NCBI RefSeq assembly: GCF_003473545.1
Contig: NZ_QUCM01000001.1
Coordinates: 518,105-582,104, forward strand
Length of the DNA stretch: 64,000 bases
Source of the DNA: Clostridium sp. AM22-11AC
GTDB taxonomy: Bacteria; Bacillota; Clostridia; Lachnospirales; Lachnospiraceae
Direction of reading: 5' to 3'
This document shows positions 1 through 9,153 of this stretch, piece after piece; position 1 is the first letter of the stretch, and every line of letters starts with the position of its first letter. The position numbers and the translations under genes are program-made. The notes under the pieces were generated by a model. That model saw only the letters and a list, made by a program, of their open reading frames with translations. It did no database searches and was not told the DNA's origin.

Positions 1-1
1 A

Positions 2-1285
2 TTTTCCAGGACACACTATGTTCCTTTTCTGGAAGCTTATACAAAAGCACTTGGAAATAATGAATACTATGAACAGGTATTGAAGGTTCTGGTAACTTTA
101 GATGATCCAGGCATCAAGGCAAAACGTCTGGATGAGAACCAGCGCTGGTATGAAATTGACGATATCCAGGATCTGAACATTGCTGAGTCCATTTTCGCAC
201 CGGAAAAAGAGCGCACTCACCTGATCCAGAAGCGTTTCGGCGGCTACTGGCGCTATCCAAAAATGCTGGATTTCTGCTATCTGGTAAACAGTTATTATCC
301 GCCGCAGAAAATGATGGATGAGATCAAACATAATTTTGATGTCCTTGCAAGACAGTATCCATCCGGAATGGCTGTAAACTCTCTCCTGGCCGCCAGAAAC
401 TTCTCCCTCCGCCAGGATCAGATCGTAGTAGGAAATGGCGCTGCAGAACTGATCAAAGCCCTTATGGAGCGTGTAAAAGGCAATCTGGGCGTGATCCGTC
501 CTGCCTTTGAAGAATATGCAAACCGCTGTGACAAAGAAAAGGTCATTGCATTCGTTCCTCAGACAGAAGATTTCTCCTATAATGAAAATGATGTGATGAA
601 CTTCTTTGAAGATAAGAACCTTGACTGCCTGGTATTAGTTAATCCGGACAATCCAACAGGCAATTATATCTCCCGTGAAGGTATGTTAAAACTAGCCCGC
701 TGGACAAAGAAAAAAGGCATCCGCTTCCTTGCAGATGAGTCTTTCGTAGACTTCGCAGAAGAAACAGAACCTACCCTTTTAGTGGAAGAACTGTTAGATG
801 AAAATCCACATATGATCGTGGTAAAGAGCATTTCCAAGTCCTACGGTATCCCGGGACTGCGCTTAGGTGTCGCTGCCAGCGGCGATACGGACCTGATCGG
901 ACAGCTGAAAAAAGATGTTGCCATCTGGAATATCAATTCCTTTGGTGAGTTTTATATGCAGATCGAAGAGAAATACAGAAAAGACTATGCCTCTGCTTTA
1001 GACAAGCTTCGCACAGAGCGGGCCCGTTTTGCGGAAAAACTTGGCAGTCTCCCCGGTGTCCGCATCTTCCCATCCCAGGCAAATTACCTGATGGTGGAAC
1101 TCACAGGCGAAAATGTCAAAGCCACAGAGATAACAGAGCTTCTTTTAACCCGCTATAACCTGTTTATCAAAGACCTGTCCTCCAAGATCTCCAGAGATGA
1201 CCGCCAGTTTTTACGGATCGCCATCCGGAATGAAGAGGAAGATGATGTGCTGGTAAAAGCACTTGAAGAAATTTTAACTCACTGA
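2..1285 (+). CDS. Nucleotidyltransferase-aminotransferase fusion protein, C-terminal part (5' end outside window)
   Basis: The frame is open from the window edge, so the true start lies upstream; the TTG at 80 is an internal codon, not a convincing start. The first part visible ends in a WYEIDD...QDL-IAE block (about nt 146-190) typical of the tail of LicC-like sugar/choline-phosphate nucleotidyltransferases. The remainder is a fold-type I PLP aminotransferase of the histidinol-phosphate/threonine-phosphate decarboxylase class: NPDNPTG at nt 641-661, the ADESFVDF block, and SISKSYGIPGLRLG with the PLP lysine at nt 836-838. Such fusions would activate and modify a small polar head group for surface polysaccharide; that role is inference, supported only by the rhamnose and galactofuranose genes further along. 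Followed by a bidirectional terminator. Confidence 0.75.
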   Translation, partial: FSRTHYVPFLEAYTKALGNNEYYEQVLKVLVTLDDPGIKAKRLDENQRWYEIDDIQDLNIAESIFAPEKERTHLIQKRFGGYWRYPKMLDFCYLVNSYYPPQKMMDEIKHNFDVLARQYPSGMAVNSLLAARNFSLRQDQIVVGNGAAELIKALMERVKGNLGVIRPAFEEYANRCDKEKVIAFVPQTEDFSYNENDVMNFFEDKNLDCLVLVNPDNPTGNYISREGMLKLARWTKKKGIRFLADESFVDFAEETEPTLLVEELLDENPHMIVVKSISKSYGIPGLRLGVAASGDTDLIGQLKKDVAIWNINSFGEFYMQIEEKYRKDYASALDKLRTERARFAEKLGSLPGVRIFPSQANYLMVELTGENVKATEITELLLTRYNLFIKDLSSKISRDDRQFLRIAIRNEEEDDVLVKALEEILTH

Positions 1286-1373
1286 TCTGAACAATAACAA
1301 TATAAAACCACTTTTAATCAGCTAACAATCAGCGGACGCGCCACTGGCGCCTCCTCGATATGCTTGGCAACAA

Positions 1374-1419
1374 AAAAGACCGCCCGGACCTGTTCATTAT
1401 CCAGTCCAGACGGTCTTTT
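1374..1419. terminator. Bidirectional rho-independent terminator
   Basis: AAAAGACCG (1374-1382) pairs with CGGTCTTTT (1411-1419), with an inner GGAC/GTCC stem. It lies between the convergent aminotransferase fusion gene (plus) and the DUF3798 transporter operon (minus) and has T-runs on both strands. Confidence 0.85.
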
Positions 1420-1437
1420 CGTTGTATTTACAACCTA

Positions 1438-2667
1438 TTAATTCTTTTTCTTCTTATAGTCTCCCCATGCATACATAACCAGTGCCAGAGCGATAACTCC
1501 GTAGGAAATGAATACACGGAAGTACTCACCGATCGCAGCGTCACCAAACAGGTTCTTTCCTGCGGATGGAGCTACGATGAAAAGTAAGTGGAACAGGATA
1601 CAGCCAAGAAGCGCCTGTCCGTTGGTTGCCTTTTTAATGGATGCACCACCTACCAGAATGGCTGCACCTGCGTACAGACCCACCTGCTCATGGGCACCGT
1701 AAGTCTGGAAGGAACCCATGTTCTGAACGAAGATCAGCTGTCCCCAGCCAGCCAGTACGGTAGAGATCACGATAGCGATCACGCGAACGCGGTCCACATT
1801 GATACCGGAAGCATTTGCAACGGTGCGGTTCTGTCCAACAGCACGGAACTGCTGGCCGATCTTTGTTTTCATCAGGGCATTGTTAAAGATACATAACAGT
1901 CCTACAACAAAGAAGGTAACCATCGGTACAGTGACCATGGAGAATATATTCTTTACAAATGGAAGCTGTGCTACTACGATAGTAGCCACGCAGATGCCTC
2001 CATAAGTAAATGCTTTTTTCTTCTCCATTTTCTTCCTTGCAAACAGGACCATGGCGCCCACTGCAATAATACCGCAGATAATAAGAACAGCTGTGCTGAA
2101 GGAAACTCGCAGCAGACCATCTAAAGCATATTTAAAACCACGGTCTGTAGAAAGGTCGATGGTATTTGCAACACCGGTAGAACCCTTGATCACCAGACCC
2201 GGAGCCTTTAACGGGATCAGGTTGCCGAAGATAAACAGGAACAATAACTGATATAATCCGTTTGCAAAGTAACCTAAGATCAAACCACCGATCATTTCCT
2301 GGCCCTTCATCTTGTTCATCAGTTTACCAATGAGGAAACCGAAGAAAGCTGCGATGGGCATAGTCATAAGCATGGCAACCAGAAATCCTGAAAGACCGCT
2401 GATGCCCCATTCGATCACCCATAAAGCGGCGATCTGTGCTGCCATGGCACCAATGGTGATGGCAAAGTTGATACCCATACCGGCAACGATCGGAATAATA
2501 AGGGCCAGTACAATAAATGCGTTTCGGCTTAAACGGCCGAATAATTCATACATTACATAAGAAACTGTCTGTCCGGAGCAGATGAGTCCGATGATACATA
2601 ATACCACGAACATGACGGTAACTGCATTTTTCTGCAGGATTTCACGAATATCCCATTTACTACGCAC
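1438..2667 (-). CDS. ABC transporter permease, second permease of the DUF3798 importer
   Basis: Integral membrane permease of the RbsC/BPD_transp_2 type, about nine hydrophobic segments, with the GQNRTVANASGINVDRVR loop typical of sugar/nucleoside importer permeases. I place the start at the GTG at 2667, because AGGAGGTGA sits just upstream of it; this gives about 409 residues and an 8-nt overlap with the end of the preceding permease. An ATG at 2712 in the same frame lacks a good ribosome-binding site. It is the last gene of a four-gene operon: lipoprotein, double ATPase, permease 1, permease 2. The substrate is unknown. Confidence 0.85.
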   Translation of the reverse strand: MRSKWDIREILQKNAVTVMFVVLCIIGLICSGQTVSYVMYELFGRLSRNAFIVLALIIPIVAGMGINFAITIGAMAAQIAALWVIEWGISGLSGFLVAMLMTMPIAAFFGFLIGKLMNKMKGQEMIGGLILGYFANGLYQLLFLFIFGNLIPLKAPGLVIKGSTGVANTIDLSTDRGFKYALDGLLRVSFSTAVLIICGIIAVGAMVLFARKKMEKKKAFTYGGICVATIVVAQLPFVKNIFSMVTVPMVTFFVVGLLCIFNNALMKTKIGQQFRAVGQNRTVANASGINVDRVRVIAIVISTVLAGWGQLIFVQNMGSFQTYGAHEQVGLYAGAAILVGGASIKKATNGQALLGCILFHLLFIVAPSAGKNLFGDAAIGEYFRVFISYGVIALALVMYAWGDYKKKKN

Positions 2668-4525
2668 GAGACTCACCTCCTGACTTTGTAAGTGCGTACA
2701 GAATGATTCCATTGGAGATCAGGATACGCAGTGTTTCGGAAATAGTGGAACCAGGTACTAATACGTTTGCAACCGGCATTCCCAGTGTTAAAACACCCTG
2801 GAACAGGAAGGTACCGATGAGAACATGGCTGATCTTGCACCGGCTTGTAGACGCACCGCCGATAAGGATAGCAGATGCTGCGATAAAGCCCATCTGGCGA
2901 GGTGCTGTATACAGCTGCATAAAGCCGTAGCTCTGGGAATATACCAGAATTCCCACCGCGCCAAGTACGGTTGAAAATACAGTACCTGTAATACGCATCT
3001 TGTCAACATTGATACCTACAGACTCTGCAAAACGAGGATTGTTTCCTACTGCCTGCATCGCCTGACCGGTACGGCTGCGTGAAAACATCCATACAATAAA
3101 GCAGCTAAGTGCCATAAATAACAGCAGTCCTGTCGGAATGGTAAAATCGCCGATCTGGAATGCCAGGAAATCATTTAAGATATGGCGGAAGTTGGTTCCG
3201 TCCAGACCAATGGTATTTCTAAGACCGGTTCCTAATGGCCAGCGAAGCTTCAGGGACTTAAACGGCAGTACCAGCCATGCAATACACATTAAAGATACGA
3301 TGGAAAAACCAACGTAGGTGGTAACAGACATTTCAGAACCTTTTAAGCGGTTTAACATAAGTGCATACAGATAACCGCAGACAGCTGCCAGAGCGGAACC
3401 TGCAACAATAGCGAAGAGGAAACCTCCCCATCCTGGAATACCAAACTCAATGGTTAAAAGACCACCGATCAGACCTGCAACCAGACCAATGGGAAGACCC
3501 AGATTCAGGCTGATACCGCACTGGATACCAGGAACCATTGCCAGAACCATGATGGCATTCATTCCCATTCGTACAACTGTATTACTTAACAGAGTAGAAA
3601 GAGAAAGATCATACCATAAGGTCATAAAGCAAAGTAAGATAAAGAATACACCGATGATCACTCTTGGAATACCAAGTTTTGCAACCAGCCAGCTGTTAAA
3701 CAGTAAAAGTACAGTCAATACTAAAAGGGCAAAGCCTAAATAAACCAGGTCATCTGCGTGACGGATGATCCGTCCTTCATTTGTCTCTTTAATATTACTC
3801 TGTTCAACGTAACGGTCATACTGAGTGGCAAAACTGTCACCGGACTGATAAAGGATGCCTTCTACTGTCGCTTCCAGTGTTTCTAATGCTTCATCCGTCA
3901 ATACCGGATAGATCTTTTTCAGCTCTGCGCCTACATTTGCATAAGTTGCCTTTGCTTCTTCCTGCTTTTCAAGCATTTCAGGAGTTGCCTCAAAACCGGA
4001 CATATCAACTACTACTTCATCATCTTCCGGGATCTCTTCTCCTGCTGCTGACATTTCTTCATGTTTCTTTTCTAAAGCTGCCTCTGCCTCTGCATAATGT
4101 GCCTCTTCATAAGCAGCGCGGGCCTGAGCCTCCACCTCTGCATAGGCCTTTACAGCCTCTGTATATACGTCAACAGCTGCAGAAAGACCGGTTACATCAA
4201 TACCGGAAAGATCACTCTGGGCGCCATTTTCGTATTTTGCTCTTGTTTCTGTTTCTGCCTTTTCTACTGCTTCACGGATAGCTGCCATACCGCCGCCGGA
4301 TGCCTTGGCTGCCGCCTGTGCTTCCTGTTTCGCAATGGCTACGTAACTTTCCACTACGCTGTCGCCGGTAGCACTGAGCAGTGTCTGGATACGCATGGTA
4401 CGAAGGATCTCCTGACCTGCCGCCCCATTCTGCTTAGGCATATTTATAAATCCTAATACCATACAGAAGGCTGCCGCTACTGCACAAAGAATGGCAAGGA
4501 GTCTCTGGATCTTATTTTTCGTCAT
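2660..4525 (-). CDS. ABC transporter permease with a large N-terminal extracytoplasmic coiled-coil insert
   Basis: RbsC-type permease of 621 residues, about twice the usual 310-350. Residues ~10-28 form a first membrane segment. Residues ~40-250 are charged and Ala/Glu-rich (runs such as AKQEAQAAAKA, ETRAKYENGA, EAEAALEKKHEEM) and look like an extended coiled coil outside the membrane. The remaining ~370 residues are the normal permease core, with GNNPRFAESVGINVDKMR in the cytoplasmic loop. The ATG overlaps the stop of the ATPase gene (ATGA), after AAAGGGGGAAC. The insert could dock the DUF3798 lipoprotein or contact the cell wall; that is inference. Confidence 0.85.
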   Translation of the reverse strand: MTKNKIQRLLAILCAVAAAFCMVLGFINMPKQNGAAGQEILRTMRIQTLLSATGDSVVESYVAIAKQEAQAAAKASGGGMAAIREAVEKAETETRAKYENGAQSDLSGIDVTGLSAAVDVYTEAVKAYAEVEAQARAAYEEAHYAEAEAALEKKHEEMSAAGEEIPEDDEVVVDMSGFEATPEMLEKQEEAKATYANVGAELKKIYPVLTDEALETLEATVEGILYQSGDSFATQYDRYVEQSNIKETNEGRIIRHADDLVYLGFALLVLTVLLLFNSWLVAKLGIPRVIIGVFFILLCFMTLWYDLSLSTLLSNTVVRMGMNAIMVLAMVPGIQCGISLNLGLPIGLVAGLIGGLLTIEFGIPGWGGFLFAIVAGSALAAVCGYLYALMLNRLKGSEMSVTTYVGFSIVSLMCIAWLVLPFKSLKLRWPLGTGLRNTIGLDGTNFRHILNDFLAFQIGDFTIPTGLLLFMALSCFIVWMFSRSRTGQAMQAVGNNPRFAESVGINVDKMRITGTVFSTVLGAVGILVYSQSYGFMQLYTAPRQMGFIAASAILIGGASTSRCKISHVLIGTFLFQGVLTLGMPVANVLVPGSTISETLRILISNGIILYALTKSGGESRA

Positions 4526-6138
4526 TCTTCTGTTCCCCCTTTCTCTATATGTTCGGACGGTTTAATGCCGGACATGGCCAGACCATAATCTGCGTCTGGT
4601 GCCTGTGGAGATAAGATGTCTACCAGTTTGCCTTCTGAAACAATGGCAATACGATCAGAAACACTCTTAAGCTCCTGAAGTTCTGAGGAAACAATGACAA
4701 CGGTCATTCCCAGTTCCCTGTTTAAACGCACCAGAGTCTCTAACACCAACTTTTTCGCGCCGATGTCGATACCTCGGGTAGGTTCGGAAACAAACAGGAA
4801 TTTCGGAGACATGCACAGCGCCTTGGCAATACATACCTTCTGCTGGTTACCACCGGATAAAGTACCGGAATGCTGGGTCGGTCCAAAGCAGCGGATGTCC
4901 AGGCTCTTTATGTATTCTTCTGCGGTTTCACGGATCTTTTTGCTGTCGATCTGGGTAAATGGTCCGAATTTCTTCAAATATTCCCCTTTGATCTGCATGG
5001 CGTTAAATACGATATTGTCTTCAATGGAACGATCTAATAAAAGGCCCACACCTTTACGGTCTTCAGAAACCATGGCAACACCTGCGCTTAAAACAGATCT
5101 GGTATCTTTAAAGTTTAATTCCTGTCCGAACAGTTCTACCTTTCCCTCTGCATCATAAAGTCCCATGATACCATTGGGGATACCCAGTTTTCCCTGACCT
5201 GCCAGACCGCCGATACCGAAGATCTCGCCCTCGTAAATATCCACAGATAAGCTATTTACCTGCTCACCGGGCATATCTACATGAAGATCATGGATGCTCA
5301 TAGCCACTTTTTCACTTGGAACCGGTCTTGGGGCTGCCTCTACCATTGCTTCCCCTTTTCGGCCTACCATCAGTTCCGCGATCTCACGGATACTGGTTTT
5401 TGCAGTTTCTCTTGTTGCTGCCAGCTTTCCGTCTCGCAGGATGGTAATGTTATTAGATGCGGCCATTACCTCGTCCAGACGATGGGTAATAAAGATAATG
5501 GCAATACCGCTTTCAGAGATCTTCTTCATAACGGAAATAAGCTGGGCTGCCTCACTCTCCGTAAGAACAGCAGTGGGTTCATCAAACACCAGAAGTTTTA
5601 CACCTGTTTTATCGATCTCTCTTGCGATCTCGATAAACTGCATATATCCAACCGGCATTCCATGGACCAGCGTTTTTTCATCTAAATTCATTCCTACGTC
5701 ATCCAGAGCCTTACGGGCATCAAAAGCCATAGCCTTCATATCCAGGCTTTCCAGGTTCTTTCCCAGAAGGCGGCTTACCGGATTGGGATTTGTGATCTCA
5801 CGATTTAATTTGATGTTTTCCGTAATAGTAAATCCCGGAAGAAGCATAAATTCCTGGTGGACCATACCAATGCCCTTTTCCATGGCGTCATAAGGAGAAT
5901 GGATATGTGTTTCTTCCCCATCTAAAAGGACCTTTCCCTCAAAACCGCCTGTGCTGTGGATGACCGGCATACCAAACAGGATATTCATCAGAGTAGATTT
6001 ACCAGCTCCATTTTCTCCTAACAGTGCATGGATCTCGCCTTTTTTCACGGAAAGAGACACGCCATTTAATACGGTATTTTCACCATAATGCTTGGTAATG
6101 TCTTTCATCTCAAGAACATATTCTTTTTCTGTGTTCAT
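4522..6138 (-). CDS. Double-domain ABC transporter ATPase (sugar/nucleoside importer type)
   Basis: 538 residues with two ABC domains, as in RbsA. Domain 1 has a good Walker A (GENGAGKST) and Walker B (LLVFDEPTAVL), but its signature is MPVGYMQ rather than LSxGxxQ. Domain 2 has a degenerate Walker A (GLAGQGKLG), a canonical LSGGNQQK signature, and a Walker B whose aspartate is replaced (FVSEPTRGID). One competent composite ATP site is therefore likely, formed by domain 1 Walker motifs and the domain 2 signature. It energises the two downstream permeases. A terminator-like hairpin separates it from the lipoprotein gene, so it is probably made in smaller amounts. Confidence 0.9.
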   Translation of the reverse strand: MNTEKEYVLEMKDITKHYGENTVLNGVSLSVKKGEIHALLGENGAGKSTLMNILFGMPVIHSTGGFEGKVLLDGEETHIHSPYDAMEKGIGMVHQEFMLLPGFTITENIKLNREITNPNPVSRLLGKNLESLDMKAMAFDARKALDDVGMNLDEKTLVHGMPVGYMQFIEIAREIDKTGVKLLVFDEPTAVLTESEAAQLISVMKKISESGIAIIFITHRLDEVMAASNNITILRDGKLAATRETAKTSIREIAELMVGRKGEAMVEAAPRPVPSEKVAMSIHDLHVDMPGEQVNSLSVDIYEGEIFGIGGLAGQGKLGIPNGIMGLYDAEGKVELFGQELNFKDTRSVLSAGVAMVSEDRKGVGLLLDRSIEDNIVFNAMQIKGEYLKKFGPFTQIDSKKIRETAEEYIKSLDIRCFGPTQHSGTLSGGNQQKVCIAKALCMSPKFLFVSEPTRGIDIGAKKLVLETLVRLNRELGMTVVIVSSELQELKSVSDRIAIVSEGKLVDILSPQAPDADYGLAMSGIKPSEHIEKGGTEE

Positions 6139-6173
6139 TGAAATTCCCCTTTCTGTCAGTTATCATTTTGCTG

Positions 6174-6210
6174 AAAAAGGCCCACCCGAAATCAATAGGG
6201 TGAGCCTTTT
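6174..6210 (-). terminator. Intercistronic attenuating terminator in the DUF3798 operon
   Basis: On the minus strand AAAAGGC-T-CACCC pairs with GGGTG-G-GCCTTTTT, giving a stem followed by a T-run between the lipoprotein gene and the ATPase gene. Partial read-through would give the common excess of binding protein over the membrane complex. Confidence 0.75.
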
Positions 6211-6227
6211 CTCAGATTTCAAGTTTC

Positions 6228-7466
6228 TTATAAGTAGTCGTTAAAATCAACCGGAGCAAGCAGAATGGTATAGTAATTATCAAAAGTTTCACCTTCTGCA
6301 TTGGTATAATTATTGATCTTTGCCCCTTCAACTTTAGAGTTAAACATTTCAACCAGCTTATCAGCATCATTGCGGTCTGTGATCTCGCCTGTGATATATC
6401 CCTTTGCATAATCAACACCAACTGCAATAATGGTCATAGCAACCGGGGATGCCCATGTAGAGAAACGTCCTACTGCGTCATGCTCCTTTAATTTAGCTGC
6501 GATCTGCTTTAATGCGTCTTCGTCATCACCGCCAATTGCAAGTTCCAGTCCTAACGTAGCTGGAAATGCGTGATATGGACTTGGGCAGCAAGGCTGTGGA
6601 TAATAAGCATTAGGCTCATCTAAGCAAGCGGTCTGTAAAGAAGGCTGCATACCACAGTTTGTTGTGAAGAAAGCAACTTTCTTGCCTTCATATTTCTTCA
6701 GCTGCTGTGGAACATCTTCCAGGATGAACTGCTGGGAAGCGGAAAGTCCAGCCTCTGCAGTTGGGTCTGGAGCAGTAACGTCTACCATTTCGATGCCAAG
6801 CGCATCTGCGTTCTTCTTAAGAAGTTCGTGGCGTGCTACGATCAGCTCCATTGCCATATGGCGTGGGAAGGAGTAATGTACGAATACATCAATACCCCAG
6901 TCAGCGCATTTTTCCATAATGGTATCGCCCTGTGCTGCTTCATCTGCATATAAAACAAGATCAGATGCTGCTGCGATAACAGCCGGGTCTTCCTGAGGAG
7001 TACCAGCGATCAGGAGGATGTCATCTCTTCCCATCTCGCGAACCTTATCAAAACCAGCCTTTGCACCAGGAACTGCCTGACACATAACGATCGCTTTTAC
7101 ATCAGGATCAGATGCGAAAGATACGATCTGGGATACGGTAGTCTCCATCTCTGACATAAAGTTGTCCGGATAAGTTGCTGTAACGATGTGCTCCGGACCA
7201 TATGTAGCTAATGCTTTTTCTGCTGCACGGAACTCTTCCTCGCCCTGTGAAACAGTACCGGTTAAAATTGCTACTTTCCAGTTATCACTGCCTTCTGACT
7301 TTGCAGCCTCTGTTGCTTCTGTAACAGCTTCTGCTGCGGTAGTTTTTTCTTCTGCCTTCTCAGCAGGTGCTGCTGTTGTAGCTGCGGTATTTCCACCGCC
7401 ACATCCTGCCAGACCAAATGCCATCGCTGCTGCTGTAACAAGAGCCATCATTTTTTTGCTTTTCAT
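6228..7466 (-). CDS. DUF3798 family lipoprotein, presumed substrate-binding component
   Basis: 412 residues with a lipoprotein signal (GLAGCGGG, lipid-modified Cys22), then an Ala/Glu/Thr-rich linker and a body matching my recollection of DUF3798: NWKVAILTGTVSQGEEEFRAAE, a YGPEHIVTATYPDNF block, and a CLDEPNAYYPQPCCPSPYHAFP block. The fold resembles periplasmic-binding proteins of the BMP/LacI class. Its place as first gene before an RbsA-like ATPase and two permeases makes it the likely solute receptor. The ligand is unknown. The RBS AAGGAGGAC precedes the ATG. Confidence 0.8.
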   Translation of the reverse strand: MKSKKMMALVTAAAMAFGLAGCGGGNTAATTAAPAEKAEEKTTAAEAVTEATEAAKSEGSDNWKVAILTGTVSQGEEEFRAAEKALATYGPEHIVTATYPDNFMSEMETTVSQIVSFASDPDVKAIVMCQAVPGAKAGFDKVREMGRDDILLIAGTPQEDPAVIAAASDLVLYADEAAQGDTIMEKCADWGIDVFVHYSFPRHMAMELIVARHELLKKNADALGIEMVDVTAPDPTAEAGLSASQQFILEDVPQQLKKYEGKKVAFFTTNCGMQPSLQTACLDEPNAYYPQPCCPSPYHAFPATLGLELAIGGDDEDALKQIAAKLKEHDAVGRFSTWASPVAMTIIAVGVDYAKGYITGEITDRNDADKLVEMFNSKVEGAKINNYTNAEGETFDNYYTILLAPVDFNDYL

Positions 7467-7599
7467 AATTCGTCCTCCTTAATTTATAGATGTCCAGACC
7501 ATCTACCCCCCTGCATGTTTTCAACATGGATCATGCTGTCCTCATGGCCAGCGGCATACAAGTTTTATTTTGTACGTCTACGGTCTACACTTGTGTGCT

Positions 7600-7628
7600 A
7601 GTGTAACACACCCCTGTTAAAAAAGCAA
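7600..7628 (-). promoter_or_regulatory. Sigma-70-type promoter of the DUF3798 transporter operon
   Basis: Minus strand TTGCTT, 17-bp spacer, TACACT. The predicted leader is about 130 nt and contains a repeated GTAGAC and a short CATGTT/AACATG inverted repeat that could be an operator. No recognised riboswitch was seen. Confidence 0.7.
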
Positions 7629-7854
7629 GTTTTTTTGTTGTGAATTTGTAATTTTTTACCATTTATTTTTGTAATCCATTTATATTTTTATGCTTTAAAG
7701 TCACAAATTATACAAAAAATCTTTAATCTGTCATTTTATAGCTCGTCATTTTGCTGCATTTTTCGTCTGTAAATCCCCTGTATCAACAGGGTTTTTGGAA
7801 ATTTCTGGAAAATAATGGCGCCGGTAGTTCCAACGGAATTTCCCGGTACACAAA
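7629..7854. other. Gene-free AT-rich spacer
   Basis: Very AT-rich sequence between the DUF3798 promoter and the terminator behind glf. Short open frames here have no RBS, no recognisable protein and run into the hairpin, so I see no gene. Confidence 0.6.
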
Positions 7855-7898
7855 AAAGCTACTGCAAAATGGTCTCTTTCCACTTTGCAGCAGCTTTA
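7855..7898. terminator. Terminator downstream of glf
   Basis: AAAGCTACTGCAAAATGG (7855-7872) pairs with CCACTTTGCAGCAGCTTTA (7880-7898) with a 7-nt loop. The minus-strand T-run lies directly after it, 48 nt beyond the glf stop. Its stem closely resembles the terminator at 57157-57202. Confidence 0.85.
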
Positions 7899-7946
7899 TC
7901 TTACTCAGGCTCATATTTCTGTCCGTCAGGCATGACATTCCCCCGT

Positions 7947-9053
7947 TTACAGCATATTCAGTTCTTCCTTTGCACATGCCATGGCAGAAGCGATCACCTT
8001 GTCCATGTCGTAATACTTATATTCTCCTAAACGTCCGCCAAAAATAACATGTTCTTCTTTTTCAGCCAGTTTTGCATACTTCTGATACAGTGCCTGGTTT
8101 TTCTCATCATTGACCGGATAATAAGGTTCCATACCTTCCTGCCAGGTAACAGGATATTCTCTGGTAATAACCGTCTTTGGCTGGGTACCGAATTCAAAGT
8201 GCTTGTGCTCAATGATGCGGGTGTACGGAGTCTCGCGGTCCGTGTAGTTTACTACAGCAACGCCCTGGTGGTTTTCCTCACCCAGAACCTCAGACTCAAA
8301 ACGCAGGCTGCGGTATTCCAGCTTGCCAAACTGATACTTATAATAAGCATCAATGGTTCCTGTATACACGATCTTTTCCCCTAAACCATCGTAATATTCC
8401 TTCTTTTCCAGATAATCTACGCCGGTTTCAATATCGCAGCCTTCAAAGAGACGGTCAATGATCACATTGTAACCGCCAATAGGAATTCCCTGGTACAGAT
8501 CATTGAAATAGTTATTATCATAGGTATAGCGCACAGGAAGTCTCTTGATGATAAAAGCCGGAAGTGCTGTGCAGTCTCTTCCCCACTGTTTTTCTGTGTA
8601 GCCTTTTACCAGTTTTTCATAGATCTCGCGGCCTACCAGGCTGATGGCCTGCTCTTCTAAGTTCTTCGGCTCGACGGTGATCTCTTTTTTCTGCTCTTCA
8701 ATGATCTTTTTCGCCTCTGCCGGAGTGGAAATATTCCACATCTTGCTGAAGGTGTTCATGTTAAAAGGCATGTTGTACATTTCACCTTTGTAATTGGCAA
8801 CCGGACTGTTGGTATAACGATTAAATTCTGCCAGTGAATTTACAAACTGCCATACTTCTTTGTTGCTTGTATGGAAAATGTGGGCACCGTATTTGTGTAC
8901 ATGGATACCTTCTGTATTTTCACAGTACACATTTCCGCCAATATGATCCCTCTTTTCCAGGACCAGGCACTTCTTTCCCTTCTGCTTCGCAAACCAGGCA
9001 AAGACACCGGAGTACAGTCCGCTTCCTACTAATATATAGTCATATTTTTTCAT
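7947..9053 (-). CDS. glf: UDP-galactopyranose mutase
   Basis: Flavoenzyme interconverting UDP-galactopyranose and UDP-galactofuranose, the donor for galactofuranose in surface glycans. The 368-residue length is normal. The N-terminal FAD fold reads DYILVGSGLYSG...KCLVLEKRDHIGGN. KYGAHIFHT, the EKQWGRDCTALP block and the C-terminal FGGRLGEYKYYDMD block are typical of the family. It probably stands alone, with its own terminator. The dTDP-rhamnose genes nearby suggest a rhamnose/galactofuranose-containing polysaccharide, but no glycosyltransferases lie in the window. Confidence 0.95.
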   Translation of the reverse strand: MKKYDYILVGSGLYSGVFAWFAKQKGKKCLVLEKRDHIGGNVYCENTEGIHVHKYGAHIFHTSNKEVWQFVNSLAEFNRYTNSPVANYKGEMYNMPFNMNTFSKMWNISTPAEAKKIIEEQKKEITVEPKNLEEQAISLVGREIYEKLVKGYTEKQWGRDCTALPAFIIKRLPVRYTYDNNYFNDLYQGIPIGGYNVIIDRLFEGCDIETGVDYLEKKEYYDGLGEKIVYTGTIDAYYKYQFGKLEYRSLRFESEVLGEENHQGVAVVNYTDRETPYTRIIEHKHFEFGTQPKTVITREYPVTWQEGMEPYYPVNDEKNQALYQKYAKLAEKEEHVIFGGRLGEYKYYDMDKVIASAMACAKEELNML

Positions 9054-9153
9054 TTTTATGCTCCTTTTTTATACCACGACATAATCCGAGTATACCGCAT
9101 CTGGCATCATCAGGCAATCAACAGATTTTCCCCTTATGTGCAGACTTTTTATA

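Noticed and set aside
80..82. TTG at 80 as start of the aminotransferase gene
   Set aside because: No RBS, and the same frame continues upstream with sensible nucleotidyltransferase-like sequence to the window edge.
7751..8047. Small open frames between the DUF3798 promoter and glf
   Set aside because: They cross a terminator hairpin and the antisense of glf and have no RBS.
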